From an uncultured Allomuricauda sp. (GTDB lineage Bacteria; Bacteroidota; Bacteroidia; Flavobacteriales; Flavobacteriaceae): a stretch of 64,000 bases of DNA. The notes beneath the pieces were generated by a model, which had not been told where the DNA came from, did no database searches, and worked only from the letters and a program-made list of their open reading frames with translations. The stretch is from positions 124,001-188,000 of the forward strand of contig NZ_CANLYK010000004.1 in NCBI RefSeq assembly GCF_947495325.1, in the 5' to 3' direction. Shown here one piece after another: positions 17,992 through 26,141 of the stretch (positions are counted from its first letter, which is position 1; each line of letters opens with the position of its first letter). Made by a program: the position numbers and the translations under genes.

Positions 17992-18951
17992 ATGGAATTA
18001 GTTTTAGGAATAGACATTGGTGGAACCAAAACAAAGATTGGATTGGTTGATAAAAGTGGGAAATGCCATACAAAGGCTGTTTTTAGAACAAGGGAATTTC
18101 CCAACTTGGAAGATTATCTGGATAAAGTCAAGGGTGTTTCAAATGAACTCATCCAAAGTATTGATGAAAAAACAACCATTTTAGGTTGTGGCATCGGTGC
18201 TCCAAATGCCTCCAGTAAAAATGGCACAATAGAAAATGCAAGTAATTTGGTATGGAAGGGCAGTGTTCCAATTCTTGAAAAATTAAGGGAAAGGATGGAT
18301 ATGCCCATGAGAATTATGAATGATGCAAGTGCTGCCGCATTGGGCGAAATGCTTTTTGGGGGAGCCCAGAGCCTAACTGATTTTATAGTAATTACACTAG
18401 GTACAGGTTTTGGCGCAGGGATTGTTGCAAATGGAAGATTGATTGACGGATATGATGGTTTTGCCGGGGAACTGGGTCATGTAGATATGACCATAGGTGA
18501 TGGCAGGCTAACGGGACTGGGAATTCGAGGTGGATTGGAAGCTTATGTATCTGCCACCGGCCTAAAACGAACCATAATGTACATGTTAAGCAAGTATTTG
18601 GTTGATAGTAGGTTTAGGAATATTGCATACAACGATTTACATGGCGAAGATATTACGAAAGCAGCCGAAGAAGGAGATATTATTGCCTTAAAGGCTTTTG
18701 ATTATACAGCAAAAATTATGGCTCAGGCGCTAGCCAATTTCACGGCCTTCACACAACCTGAAGCCTTTATTCTAATGGGAGGTTTGACAAATAGCGGCAA
18801 ATGGATAAAAGAACCGCTTGAATCTTATTTTAATGAATTTCTCTTAGATGTTTACAAAGGCAAGGTAAAATTGTTGGAATCGGGTATGCATGGAAAAACA
18901 GCGGCAATTTGTGGAGCGGCTGCCTTAATATGGGAAATCCAGGAAGCCTAA
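17992..18951 (+). CDS. ROK family sugar kinase (glucokinase-like) lacking the zinc-site cysteines
   Basis: A 319-residue ROK protein. ATP-binding GIDIGGTKTKIGLVD opens the protein, NDASAAALGE near residue 118 carries the catalytic Asp, and LGTGFGAGIV near 142 is the second phosphate loop; GELGH near 168 holds the sugar-binding Glu/His. The usual zinc motif CGCGxxGC that follows is replaced by TGLGIRGG, so all three cysteines are lost. There is no N-terminal helix-turn-helix, so it is a kinase not a repressor. Start set at MELVLGID; a plausible -7 box (TATCTTTA, 17958-17965) supports this over the longer frame. It is divergent from the usp operon. Confidence 0.83.
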   Translation: MELVLGIDIGGTKTKIGLVDKSGKCHTKAVFRTREFPNLEDYLDKVKGVSNELIQSIDEKTTILGCGIGAPNASSKNGTIENASNLVWKGSVPILEKLRERMDMPMRIMNDASAAALGEMLFGGAQSLTDFIVITLGTGFGAGIVANGRLIDGYDGFAGELGHVDMTIGDGRLTGLGIRGGLEAYVSATGLKRTIMYMLSKYLVDSRFRNIAYNDLHGEDITKAAEEGDIIALKAFDYTAKIMAQALANFTAFTQPEAFILMGGLTNSGKWIKEPLESYFNEFLLDVYKGKVKLLESGMHGKTAAICGAAALIWEIQEA

Positions 18952-18987
18952 TCTAAGCCCAGAATGGATGGGATTTAATACTGGAAC

Positions 18988-19031
18988 TGACAAGTATCAT
19001 ACTTTTTTGCAACAATAAACACAAAACTTTG
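18988..19031 (+). promoter_or_regulatory. Crp/Fnr-type site and -7 box for the DUF2490 gene
   Basis: Operator TGACAAGTATCA at 18988-18999 and a -7-like AAACTTTG at 19024-19031. The centre-to-box distance is 30.5 nt, one more than in the other sites, and the box lacks its first T, so this is the weakest promoter match of the set. Confidence 0.55.
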
Positions 19032-19056
19032 TACTCCAGAAATAAAGACCAATATT

Positions 19057-19773
19057 ATGGGGTACACCAAACCATTCCTATTTTGTTTCCTCTTCGTTCT
19101 ACTCTTTGTTTTTACTAACTTTATTTCCTACACGCAAACTTTAGATGAAAATAGGGCCGGGTCTTGGCTTGTTATTTCCGGAAACAATAAGATACATGAA
19201 CGTTGGAGTATACCAACTGTTGGAATTCTAAGGCATCATGATATTCTGGAACAATATGAGTTTGCCTTTTTCAGGACCGGAGTATCCTATCAACTCAATC
19301 CATCATCAACTTTTACGACTGGCGTAGCATATCTCAGTTCAAAAAACTACACAGGGTCCGAAGAATTCAAAAATGCATCGCAATTTTGGGTTTACGAAGA
19401 ATTCACTTTAAAAATGAAAGCTTTTTCCCATAGGTGGAGATTGGAAACAAGATGGAAAAAAAATGCAGAAAACCTACATATCAATAATAGGGTGAGGTAT
19501 CGACTTTTATATATTAAGCCACTTTCCAAAAATACTTATATCAAATCCTTCAACGAAATCTTTCTAAATCTTGAACGCCCTCTTTTTAATCAAAATAGGG
19601 CATATATCGGATTGGGACATATATTAACTCCCTCTATTAAGTTGGACATTGGTTACTTAAAAAATCATTTCAAGACCTCAGATCATGATGTTATCCGAAT
19701 GGGTGTGACCTTTAAAACAGACTTCACGAGAAAAGATATTGCCCAACTTACAGCGACCCATTCCAACCAATAA
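19057..19773 (+). CDS. DUF2490 domain outer-membrane protein
   Basis: A 238-residue protein with an N-terminal signal peptide (FLFCFLFVLLFVFTNFISYTQT) and alternating aromatic/polar strands that end in a barrel-like pattern (RWRLETRWKKN, RVRYRLLYIKPL, RAYIGLGHILTPSIKLDIGYLKN). The first strand ENRAGSWLVISGNNKIHERWS is typical of DUF2490, a predicted outer-membrane beta-barrel common in Bacteroidota. Function unknown. It stands alone between its own Crp/Fnr-type site and the tonB promoter, so it belongs to the same regulon and may serve envelope adaptation. Confidence 0.78.
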   Translation: MGYTKPFLFCFLFVLLFVFTNFISYTQTLDENRAGSWLVISGNNKIHERWSIPTVGILRHHDILEQYEFAFFRTGVSYQLNPSSTFTTGVAYLSSKNYTGSEEFKNASQFWVYEEFTLKMKAFSHRWRLETRWKKNAENLHINNRVRYRLLYIKPLSKNTYIKSFNEIFLNLERPLFNQNRAYIGLGHILTPSIKLDIGYLKNHFKTSDHDVIRMGVTFKTDFTRKDIAQLTATHSNQ

Positions 19774-19800
19774 TAGGTAAAAATAGGTATTGCCAAGACC

Positions 19801-19843
19801 TGATTATTATCATATTTTTTGACAATTGACCTATCTAACTTTA
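19801..19843 (+). promoter_or_regulatory. Crp/Fnr-type site and -7 box for tonB
   Basis: Operator TGATTATTATCA at 19801-19812 and -7 box TAACTTTA at 19836-19843, again with 29.5 nt from operator centre to the first base of the box. Confidence 0.65.
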
Positions 19844-19865
19844 TCTCAATTAAATAGGAAAAGTC

Positions 19866-20591
19866 ATGAAACCAAAAAAGAACCCAAAAGCAGATATAGG
19901 ACGCAACAGCAGTCTTTATTTTATGATAGGTCTCAATTTTGTCTTATTTATAATTTGGCAATCATTCGAGGTTAAAACCTATGAAAAGGAGCTTAGAGCT
20001 CATGATCTGGTTCAAGTTGTTGATGAACTTGATGAAGATGTTCCAATAACAGAAACCGTGTTGACAACCCCTCCACCTCCACCGCCTTCAGCGCCAGATA
20101 TAATTGAAATTGTTGAAGATGTTGAAGATGTTGAGGAAACTGTTATAGAAAGTACCGAAAGTAGTCAGGATACTTTTATTGAAGATGTTATTGTTAATGT
20201 AGATGATCTTGAAGTGGGTGAAGTGGAAGAAGATATCACCGTTCCTTTTGCTGTTATTGAAAATGTTCCCGTTTTTCCAGGTTGTGAAATCTATACTACC
20301 GAAGAGGAACGTAAAATGTGCTTTAACCAAAAGATGCAGGAACATGTTAAAAATAATTTCAATTACCCCAAAGCCGCCCTTGAAATGAATATTACTGGAA
20401 GGGTCTATGTACAATTTGTAATAGACTCCAATGGAAAGGTAAGAAACATTCAAAAAAGAGGGCCGGACAGATTATTGGAACAGGAAGCGGAACGTATCAT
20501 TGCTGCCTTACCCAAAATAAAGCCAGGTGTACAAAGGGGCAAATCAGTAAAGGTTAAGTACGGAATACCCATAAATTTTGTAATGCAATAA
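19866..20591 (+). CDS. tonB: Energy transducer TonB
   Basis: A 241-residue TonB family protein. One membrane segment (SLYFMIGLNFVLFIIWQSF, about residues 16-34) anchors it in the inner membrane; a proline stretch (TPPPPPPSAP) and a long Glu/Asp/Val-rich spacer span the periplasm; the C-terminal TonB domain (about 150-241) has the YPKAALEMNITGRVYVQFVID and GPDRLLEQEAERIIAALP signatures. It energises outer-membrane TonB-dependent receptors. The acidic spacer replaces the usual Pro-Lys repeats. No exbBD genes are near. Control by a Crp/Fnr-type site ties receptor energisation to oxygen or redox state. Confidence 0.9.
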   Translation: MKPKKNPKADIGRNSSLYFMIGLNFVLFIIWQSFEVKTYEKELRAHDLVQVVDELDEDVPITETVLTTPPPPPPSAPDIIEIVEDVEDVEETVIESTESSQDTFIEDVIVNVDDLEVGEVEEDITVPFAVIENVPVFPGCEIYTTEEERKMCFNQKMQEHVKNNFNYPKAALEMNITGRVYVQFVIDSNGKVRNIQKRGPDRLLEQEAERIIAALPKIKPGVQRGKSVKVKYGIPINFVMQ

Positions 20592-20614
20592 TCGTTGTAA
20601 GTTCTAAAACCCAG

Positions 20615-20645
20615 AGGCTCTTGAATCAAATCTTGAGCCTTTTCA
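20615..20645 (+). terminator. Terminator after tonB
   Basis: Stem AGGCTC / GAGCCT with a 14-nt loop followed by TTTTC, 24 bp after the tonB stop and just before the convergent hydrolase gene end. Confidence 0.55.
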
Positions 20646-20646
20646 T

Positions 20647-21843
20647 TTAAAACCAATTAGCGCTCAAATATTCATCATTTTTAGAAGCAGTATCCCTGCT
20701 TTTGACCACCAAATGTGTCTTATCCAATTGTCGGGTTCTATATCCCAGTAAATGAAAAATTGATTTAGCCAGCAGCTTGGCCACCTTTTGATCTACCAAC
20801 AACGCATCTTTCTTCAGGGACTCCCATTTTACTCCAGGTAAATGTACCAAGAGCTGGTCTACTTTAAGTTTTCTCAGATATTTAGAAATCCAGAGAAGTA
20901 CTTTTGGAATTGGTCTTACATAATAAAACCCTTCCTTTCCTTTACTTTGGTATAAGGGCATAAAAATTTGTCTCTTTCCATCGGTATAAAGTACATCTTC
21001 ATTGTTTATGGCAATCTGTTCCCCCTTTGCAATTTGTTGAAAATTCACAAATCCGGGCAGCATTTTAAAGTCGCTTCCACTTTCTATATTGTATTGATAA
21101 TATATTTCATAAAACTTATTGGAAACCCTTCCAGATTCCAAAAGTTCATCCTTAAGCCTTTTTAATTCATCTTTGGTAAAAAGCACGGAATCTGTAATTC
21201 CCAATGTAAACTTGATAAAACCAATACAGTTGCGTATTGCATTTATATCTTCATGCTTACCACTTTCGTAACCCAAGGATACGTATCCCAGTTCATTGAT
21301 AAAGCTCAACATAGCATCTGCCAAGTATTCCTCAATCCCCAAAACAATTGGGAGCGGATAGTTGGAAGCAAACTTCCTGTTTAATAAACTATCATTAAGA
21401 ACAATAAATGGTGATGTTTCACTTGAGGTGGTATGCAAATCAATGAAGTAAAATGGGGGTTGCCCATTTTCAAGAATTTCAAGAAATAGATTATATAATG
21501 ACAAAAGCTCGTTTTCATCATCAGTACATTTCTCTTTATTTTTTTGAATTGCTTCAATCTTTTTGGGTGACCATATCCGATTCAGATCGTTCGATTGAAA
21601 TCTTACGTTCTTTTTAAGTGCGGCAAGATTACCTGCAATGGCATATATTTCTCCATAAATTAATCTTTGTTGAAGCTTTAGTTCCCGAAGTGCATGTTTT
21701 AGTGCAAACACCCCAGCCGGTTCATTACCATGGATTCCTCCAAAAAAAACTACGGTCGGCCCTTCTTTTTCGCCCTTGATATGACCTATAATTCTTTCAA
21801 TCTCTATGGTTTCATTGAGGGCAATGCTGTACACTTTTGACAT
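20647..21843 (-). CDS. Succinylglutamate desuccinylase/aspartoacylase family zinc hydrolase
   Basis: A 398-residue M14-like zinc hydrolase of the AstE/AspA family. FFGGIHGNEPAGVFAL near residue 38 supplies the HxxE zinc pair, NDLNRIWSP near 86 the substrate-binding Asn-Arg, and IDLHTTSSETSPF near 133 the third zinc His. Members remove an acyl or acetyl group from an amino acid or peptide amide. It lies 3 bp after the GCS2-CBS ligase gene, so the two are translated from one message and should act on related substrates: one makes an amide bond, the other cleaves one. The residual substrate is unknown. The C-terminal 120 residues are lineage-specific. Confidence 0.85.
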   Translation of the reverse strand: MSKVYSIALNETIEIERIIGHIKGEKEGPTVVFFGGIHGNEPAGVFALKHALRELKLQQRLIYGEIYAIAGNLAALKKNVRFQSNDLNRIWSPKKIEAIQKNKEKCTDDENELLSLYNLFLEILENGQPPFYFIDLHTTSSETSPFIVLNDSLLNRKFASNYPLPIVLGIEEYLADAMLSFINELGYVSLGYESGKHEDINAIRNCIGFIKFTLGITDSVLFTKDELKRLKDELLESGRVSNKFYEIYYQYNIESGSDFKMLPGFVNFQQIAKGEQIAINNEDVLYTDGKRQIFMPLYQSKGKEGFYYVRPIPKVLLWISKYLRKLKVDQLLVHLPGVKWESLKKDALLVDQKVAKLLAKSIFHLLGYRTRQLDKTHLVVKSRDTASKNDEYLSANWF

Positions 21844-21846
21844 ATT

Positions 21847-23700
21847 CTAAAAATCAACCTTACTGAGAATACCCACCATATTTGAACCTACACAAACTGG
21901 CAAACAACCAATTTGGTACTCTTTCATTAACCTTTTTGCAGTTTCTATCTTTGTCCTTGGTCGGACTGTTATCACTTTTTTAATCATTATCTCTGAAACT
22001 TTAGACTCTTCTTTTCCTTTGTTTTTTTCTATGCTCTCTATATGACTCCATGTTAAAAGACCTACCAGTTCCCCTTTATTATTTTCCACTGGAATATGAT
22101 GGATGTTGTTCCATTTCATTATGGCCAAGGCCAAACTCACATAGTCATCTTCATATAATTTCATAAGCTTTGTGGACATTATCTGAGCCACCCAATGAAA
22201 GGAGGTTGTTGCTTTGTTTGTTTTTTTTATAGGTGGCCATTCATGTACAGGTATATTTTTTTCTTGGTTGATTGATATGGCTTTTGTTAATTCCAATAAA
22301 GTACTATCCAACTTCATATGCTTTCTTAACTCCCTACAATTTCTAATCTGCCACTCTGCCCCAGTACCATTATTCGTTCTTGCCTCAATGACCCCTAGTA
22401 ACCTATCAATATCAACTTTATCAATATCAAACTTTTTTAATCCTTCGTATGCTATTGGAAGAAGCTCTTTGAGAACAAGTTTTTTAAGGGTTATTGGTTT
22501 TCCCAACCATGAAAGCACTGTTTGCCTACCCGTTCTGGCTGACTTTATAAAATTAAGTTTGGCCTCTTTAAAGTGCATTATAGAGGGCATATCATCATAT
22601 TTTTTGGGCCTGCCCACCATTAAACCTACCCAAAAAGCAAAATTGGCAATCTCATCAATTATTGTGGGTCCGGATGGAATGTACCTGTTTTCAATGCGCA
22701 GATGAGGTTTTCCGTTGCCAACTCCATAACAAGGACGGTTCCAGCGATAGACTGTTCCGTTATATAGATTCAGCGCTTCCAGTTTTGGAATTTTCCCATT
22801 ATCCATAAGCTGTAAAGAGCTTTGTCCAATAGGCTTTGTTAAAACAATACGATGGGTAGAGATGTCTTCCTTGAAAATCTCTACCACCGATTTTTTTTGC
22901 CACTGATTTCCAAAACCCACTCTTGCAAATTGCTCTTTTAGGGCATAGGTCCATTTTCTAGTATCCAAGCTTTGTTGAAATAATGCGATACGAGTTTCTT
23001 TCCAAAGCTCTCGCCCCATTAGCAATGGAGAGTTACACGAAATTCCCAAGACAGGGCCGGCAATTGCCTGTGCCCAGTTATAACTCTTTACAAAATCCTT
23101 TGGTGTAACTTGTAAATGGAGTTGAAAGCTGGTATTGCATGCCTCAAAAAGCACAGAATCATGACGAATGGTTAATTCATCCACCCCTTTTATCTTAAGA
23201 GTGAAATGTTCTCCTCGCCATGAGCTTAAAATTTCATTTAGTTTATAATAGCGAGGAACAGGGGTCATAAAATCTATTCCTAATTCATTCTTGCTTAAAG
23301 TGGGAAGAATTCCCGTCAACACGATATTTATACCCAGCTTCTTTGCCTCGGTCTTTGCCTTATTCAGCATTTCTGTAAGCTGTTTTTCAACCTTTGAAAA
23401 ACAATTTTTCTCAAGTTCGAACGGATCTAGGTTTATTTCCAGGTTAAAACTTGCCAATTCTGTGGTAAAATGGGAATCATCGATAGTATCTAAAAGTTCA
23501 AGAGATTTCCCAGAAGGTCTGTAATTATCGTCAACAAGACAGATTTCCTGTTCGGCGCCTATTCTTATAACATCATCTTCAACTAGGTTTTGTTCCAAAA
23601 GAAGTTCCAAAGCTTTGATATCATCAATCAAGTGTTGCACAAAAGCCTTGCGCTCATTTTGATCAAATTTGCTTTTACAAATGTTTTTGCCCATACCCAA
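21847..23700 (-). CDS. GCS2 (glutamate-cysteine ligase-like) carboxylate-amine ligase fused to CBS pair
   Basis: A 617-residue fusion. Residues about 40-390 form a GCS2-type carboxylate-amine ligase: RIGAEQEICLVDD is the ATP/metal-binding start motif, LEINLDPFEL and RHDSVLFEACNTSFQLHLQV follow, and HLRIENRYIPSGPT carries the conserved Arg/Glu. Residues about 505-617 form two CBS motifs (MSTKLMKLYEDDYVSLALAIM and MIKKVITVRPRTKIETAKRLM), usual sensors of adenine nucleotides. The arrangement implies an amide-forming ligase gated by energy charge. It is co-transcribed with the AstE/AspA-type hydrolase and led by a Crp/Fnr-type site. True glutathione synthesis is unlikely without a gshB neighbour. 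Confidence 0.82.
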   Translation of the reverse strand: MGMGKNICKSKFDQNERKAFVQHLIDDIKALELLLEQNLVEDDVIRIGAEQEICLVDDNYRPSGKSLELLDTIDDSHFTTELASFNLEINLDPFELEKNCFSKVEKQLTEMLNKAKTEAKKLGINIVLTGILPTLSKNELGIDFMTPVPRYYKLNEILSSWRGEHFTLKIKGVDELTIRHDSVLFEACNTSFQLHLQVTPKDFVKSYNWAQAIAGPVLGISCNSPLLMGRELWKETRIALFQQSLDTRKWTYALKEQFARVGFGNQWQKKSVVEIFKEDISTHRIVLTKPIGQSSLQLMDNGKIPKLEALNLYNGTVYRWNRPCYGVGNGKPHLRIENRYIPSGPTIIDEIANFAFWVGLMVGRPKKYDDMPSIMHFKEAKLNFIKSARTGRQTVLSWLGKPITLKKLVLKELLPIAYEGLKKFDIDKVDIDRLLGVIEARTNNGTGAEWQIRNCRELRKHMKLDSTLLELTKAISINQEKNIPVHEWPPIKKTNKATTSFHWVAQIMSTKLMKLYEDDYVSLALAIMKWNNIHHIPVENNKGELVGLLTWSHIESIEKNKGKEESKVSEIMIKKVITVRPRTKIETAKRLMKEYQIGCLPVCVGSNMVGILSKVDF

Positions 23701-23727
23701 GAACTTACTACTTCTTTACGGTTCGAA

Positions 23728-23770
23728 TAAAACTACAAAGTGTTCAGACCATAAAATATGATTCTTGTCA
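23728..23770 (-). promoter_or_regulatory. Crp/Fnr-type site and -7 box for the GCS2-CBS operon
   Basis: Operator TGATTCTTGTCA at 23759-23770 (TGACAAGAATCA toward the gene) and -7 box TAGTTTTA from 23735 to 23728 on the minus strand, spacing 29.5 nt. It is one of two separate sites in the divergent region shared with hemN. Confidence 0.65.
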
Positions 23771-23792
23771 TGCTCGAGATTCTAGGCTGTCC

Positions 23793-23835
23793 TGACATTT
23801 ATCATGTTTTTTAAAAACATGGCAGGTTAATTTTG
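23793..23835 (+). promoter_or_regulatory. Crp/Fnr-type site and -7 box for hemN-usp
   Basis: Operator TGACATTTATCA at 23793-23804 and consensus -7 box TAATTTTG at 23828-23835, spacing 29.5 nt. The operator is identical in sequence to that between ccoI and the Crp/Fnr gene. The leader to the hemN ATG is about 14 nt. Confidence 0.75.
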
Positions 23836-23855
23836 ACAAATACCATTATTCGATT

Positions 23856-25214
23856 ATGTGTGACCTAATTCAAAAATATAATGTTCCCGGACCTCGCTAT
23901 ACCAGCTACCCCACTGTTCCCTACTGGGACTTGGACAACTTTTCTGGTAAGCTCTGGAAAGCAAGTGTGGTAAAAGCATTTCAAGAAGATCCTAAAACGG
24001 GAATCAGTCTTTATATTCATCTTCCATTTTGCGAGAGTATGTGCACTTTTTGTGGCTGCCATAAGCGAATAACCAAAAGACATGAACTAGAGTTGCCCTA
24101 CATAAAGACCATTATTAAAGAATGGCAATTGTATTGTGACCTTCTCGATACCAAACCCACAATTAAAGAAATACACCTTGGTGGAGGCACTCCTACTTTT
24201 TTCTCTCCTAAGCACCTGAGAATACTAATGGAAGGTATTCTTCAACATGGAAAGAAAGCGGAGACATATCAATTTAGCTTTGAAGGGCATCCGAACAATA
24301 CAACAAAAGCACATTTACAAACTCTTTTTGACCTAGGGTTTAGAAGAGTTTGCTTTGGTGTACAGGATTATAATGAAACTGTTCAAAAAGCAATAAATAG
24401 AATTCAACCCTTTGAAAATGTTAAAAATGTGACTGAATGGGCCAGGGAAATAGGGTATACTTCCATTGGTCATGATATTATTTATGGTTTGCCCTTTCAA
24501 ACATTGGGAAATGTAGAAGAAACCATTTTAAAGACCATTGAACTGAACCCTGAACGAATAGCTTTTTACAGTTATGCCCATGTCCCATGGTTAAAAGGTA
24601 GCGGGCAGCGCGGTTATAGGGATGAGGATATTCCGTCGGGCACAGAGAAAAGGGTTCAATATGAAATTGGAAAAAAGATATTGACGGATTCTGGATATGT
24701 TGATATTGGAATGGATCATTTTTCCCTACCATCCGATGACCTTTATGAAGCAATGATAAATGGTAATCTACACAGGAATTTTATGGGGTATACCCCTTCC
24801 AAAACCAAACTCATGATAGGTTTGGGGGCATCGAGCATAAGTGATAGTTGGTATGGGTTTGCCCAAAATGTTAAAGGCGTGGAAGAATATGAAAATTTGG
24901 TGTCCAATGGTGTTCTTCCAATTTTTAGAGGACATATTCTTACCGAAGAAGATCAAATTCTAAGAAAGCATATTCTTAATCTTATGTGCCAGTTTGAAAC
25001 AGGTTGGGGACTTGGGGAAGCACGTATAACTGATTTTCAAAAAATCTTTGACAAGTTATCCGAATTAGAGTTCGATGGCTTGGTTGCCATTGAGGCCGAC
25101 GGTATAAAAATTACACAGAAAGGAAGACCTTTTGTACGTAATGTAAGTATGGCCTTTGACTTAAAATTACACCGAAAAAAGCCTGATACCAGGTTATTTT
25201 CAATGACAGTTTAA
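23856..25214 (+). CDS. hemN: Oxygen-independent coproporphyrinogen III oxidase
   Basis: A 452-residue radical-SAM enzyme that converts coproporphyrinogen III to protoporphyrinogen IX without oxygen. The N-terminal YNVPGPRYTSYPTVP is the HemN-specific tip, and HLPFCESMCTFCGC near residue 58 holds the CxxxCxxC 4Fe-4S cluster plus the extra conserved Cys. IHLGGGTPTFFSP near 108 binds SAM, and the C-terminal HemN domain is complete. These features separate true HemN from HemW-like proteins. It provides haem when oxygen is low, matching the adjacent cbb3 oxidase genes. A universal stress protein gene follows by 17 bp. Confidence 0.96.
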   Translation: MCDLIQKYNVPGPRYTSYPTVPYWDLDNFSGKLWKASVVKAFQEDPKTGISLYIHLPFCESMCTFCGCHKRITKRHELELPYIKTIIKEWQLYCDLLDTKPTIKEIHLGGGTPTFFSPKHLRILMEGILQHGKKAETYQFSFEGHPNNTTKAHLQTLFDLGFRRVCFGVQDYNETVQKAINRIQPFENVKNVTEWAREIGYTSIGHDIIYGLPFQTLGNVEETILKTIELNPERIAFYSYAHVPWLKGSGQRGYRDEDIPSGTEKRVQYEIGKKILTDSGYVDIGMDHFSLPSDDLYEAMINGNLHRNFMGYTPSKTKLMIGLGASSISDSWYGFAQNVKGVEEYENLVSNGVLPIFRGHILTEEDQILRKHILNLMCQFETGWGLGEARITDFQKIFDKLSELEFDGLVAIEADGIKITQKGRPFVRNVSMAFDLKLHRKKPDTRLFSMTV

Positions 25215-25231
25215 TTATAAAACCAAATCTA

Positions 25232-26053
25232 ATGAAAAGTATTATTGTACCAGTTGATTTCTCAGAGCAATCAGAAAATGCTCTAAAGGTAGCTGCATCC
25301 CTAGCAAAGAAAAATGATGCCCAATTATTGATTTTACATATGCTAGAGCTCTCACCGGCAATTATGAGTGAGTCTGGTTTTATAGCCCCAGAACATGTGG
25401 TACACCTTATAAAAACTGGAGAAAAACGTTTTAACGAGTTTTTGGACAAGCCCTATTTAAAAGGCGTAAATATCATTCCAATTATAAAACATTATAAAGT
25501 ATTTCAAGAAGTCCATGAGGTTGCCAAACAGCACGATGCCGATTTAATTGTTATGGGATCTCATGGTACAGATGGGTTACAAGAAATTTTCATAGGTTCC
25601 AATACTGAACGTGTGGTACGCAGTTCTGAGATTCCTGTTTTGGTCATTAAAGGCGATGTTAAAAAGTTTAAAGTGGATCGTTTTGTTTTTGCCAGTGACT
25701 ATAGAGAGGAAAGTATTCCTGCACTGAAGAGGGCTTTGGCAATTTCTGAGTTGTTTAAATCCAAACTGCATTTGGTCTATATCAATACACCTGGCGATGA
25801 ATTCTTGAGCACAGAAGATGCTTACAGTAGAATCTCAAAATTTCTGAACATTGCCAAAATTGGGCTTGAAGTTGAAATTTACAACGACTATAGTGTAGAA
25901 AAAGGGGTGCTAAACTATAGTGAAACTGTAGCCGCCGACCTTATTGGAATACCTACCCATGGTAGAAAGGGCTTATCGCATTTTTTCATGGGAAGCATTG
26001 GGGAAGATATAGCCAATCATTCCAATATTCCGGTCATAACCTTTAAAATTTAA
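25232..26053 (+). CDS. Universal stress protein, tandem UspA domains
   Basis: A 273-residue protein with two intact UspA domains. The first starts IIVPVDFSEQSENALKVA and ends GSHGTDGLQEIFIGSN, the second ends GIPTHGRKGLSHFFMGS; both match the G-x2-G-x9-G(S/T) ATP-binding loop. This is the most canonical of the three intact usp genes here and likely binds ATP in both halves. It follows hemN directly and shares its Crp/Fnr-type promoter. USPs are classical members of Fnr/Anr regulons in other bacteria, where they aid anaerobic survival. Confidence 0.9.
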   Translation: MKSIIVPVDFSEQSENALKVAASLAKKNDAQLLILHMLELSPAIMSESGFIAPEHVVHLIKTGEKRFNEFLDKPYLKGVNIIPIIKHYKVFQEVHEVAKQHDADLIVMGSHGTDGLQEIFIGSNTERVVRSSEIPVLVIKGDVKKFKVDRFVFASDYREESIPALKRALAISELFKSKLHLVYINTPGDEFLSTEDAYSRISKFLNIAKIGLEVEIYNDYSVEKGVLNYSETVAADLIGIPTHGRKGLSHFFMGSIGEDIANHSNIPVITFKI

Positions 26054-26091
26054 TGATTGTTTTTTGATAGGGTTTTGTTTTATTTAAATTG

Positions 26092-26125
26092 AAAAAAGGG
26101 AAGCTATACAAGTTTCCCTTTTTTT
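26092..26125. terminator. Bidirectional terminator between usp and the CoA-transferase gene
   Basis: A stem formed by AAAAAAGGGAA and TTCCCTTTTTT with a 10-nt central part has a T-run on the plus strand and an A-run on the left, so it can stop transcripts from both sides. The two flanking genes converge on it. Confidence 0.75.
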
Positions 26126-26141
26126 ATGTTCCGCCAAAATA

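Noticed and set aside
19820-19831. Second Crp/Fnr-like site TGACAATTGACC before tonB
   Set aside because: The right half is degenerate and the distance to the -7 box does not match the other sites; probably chance overlap with the spacer.
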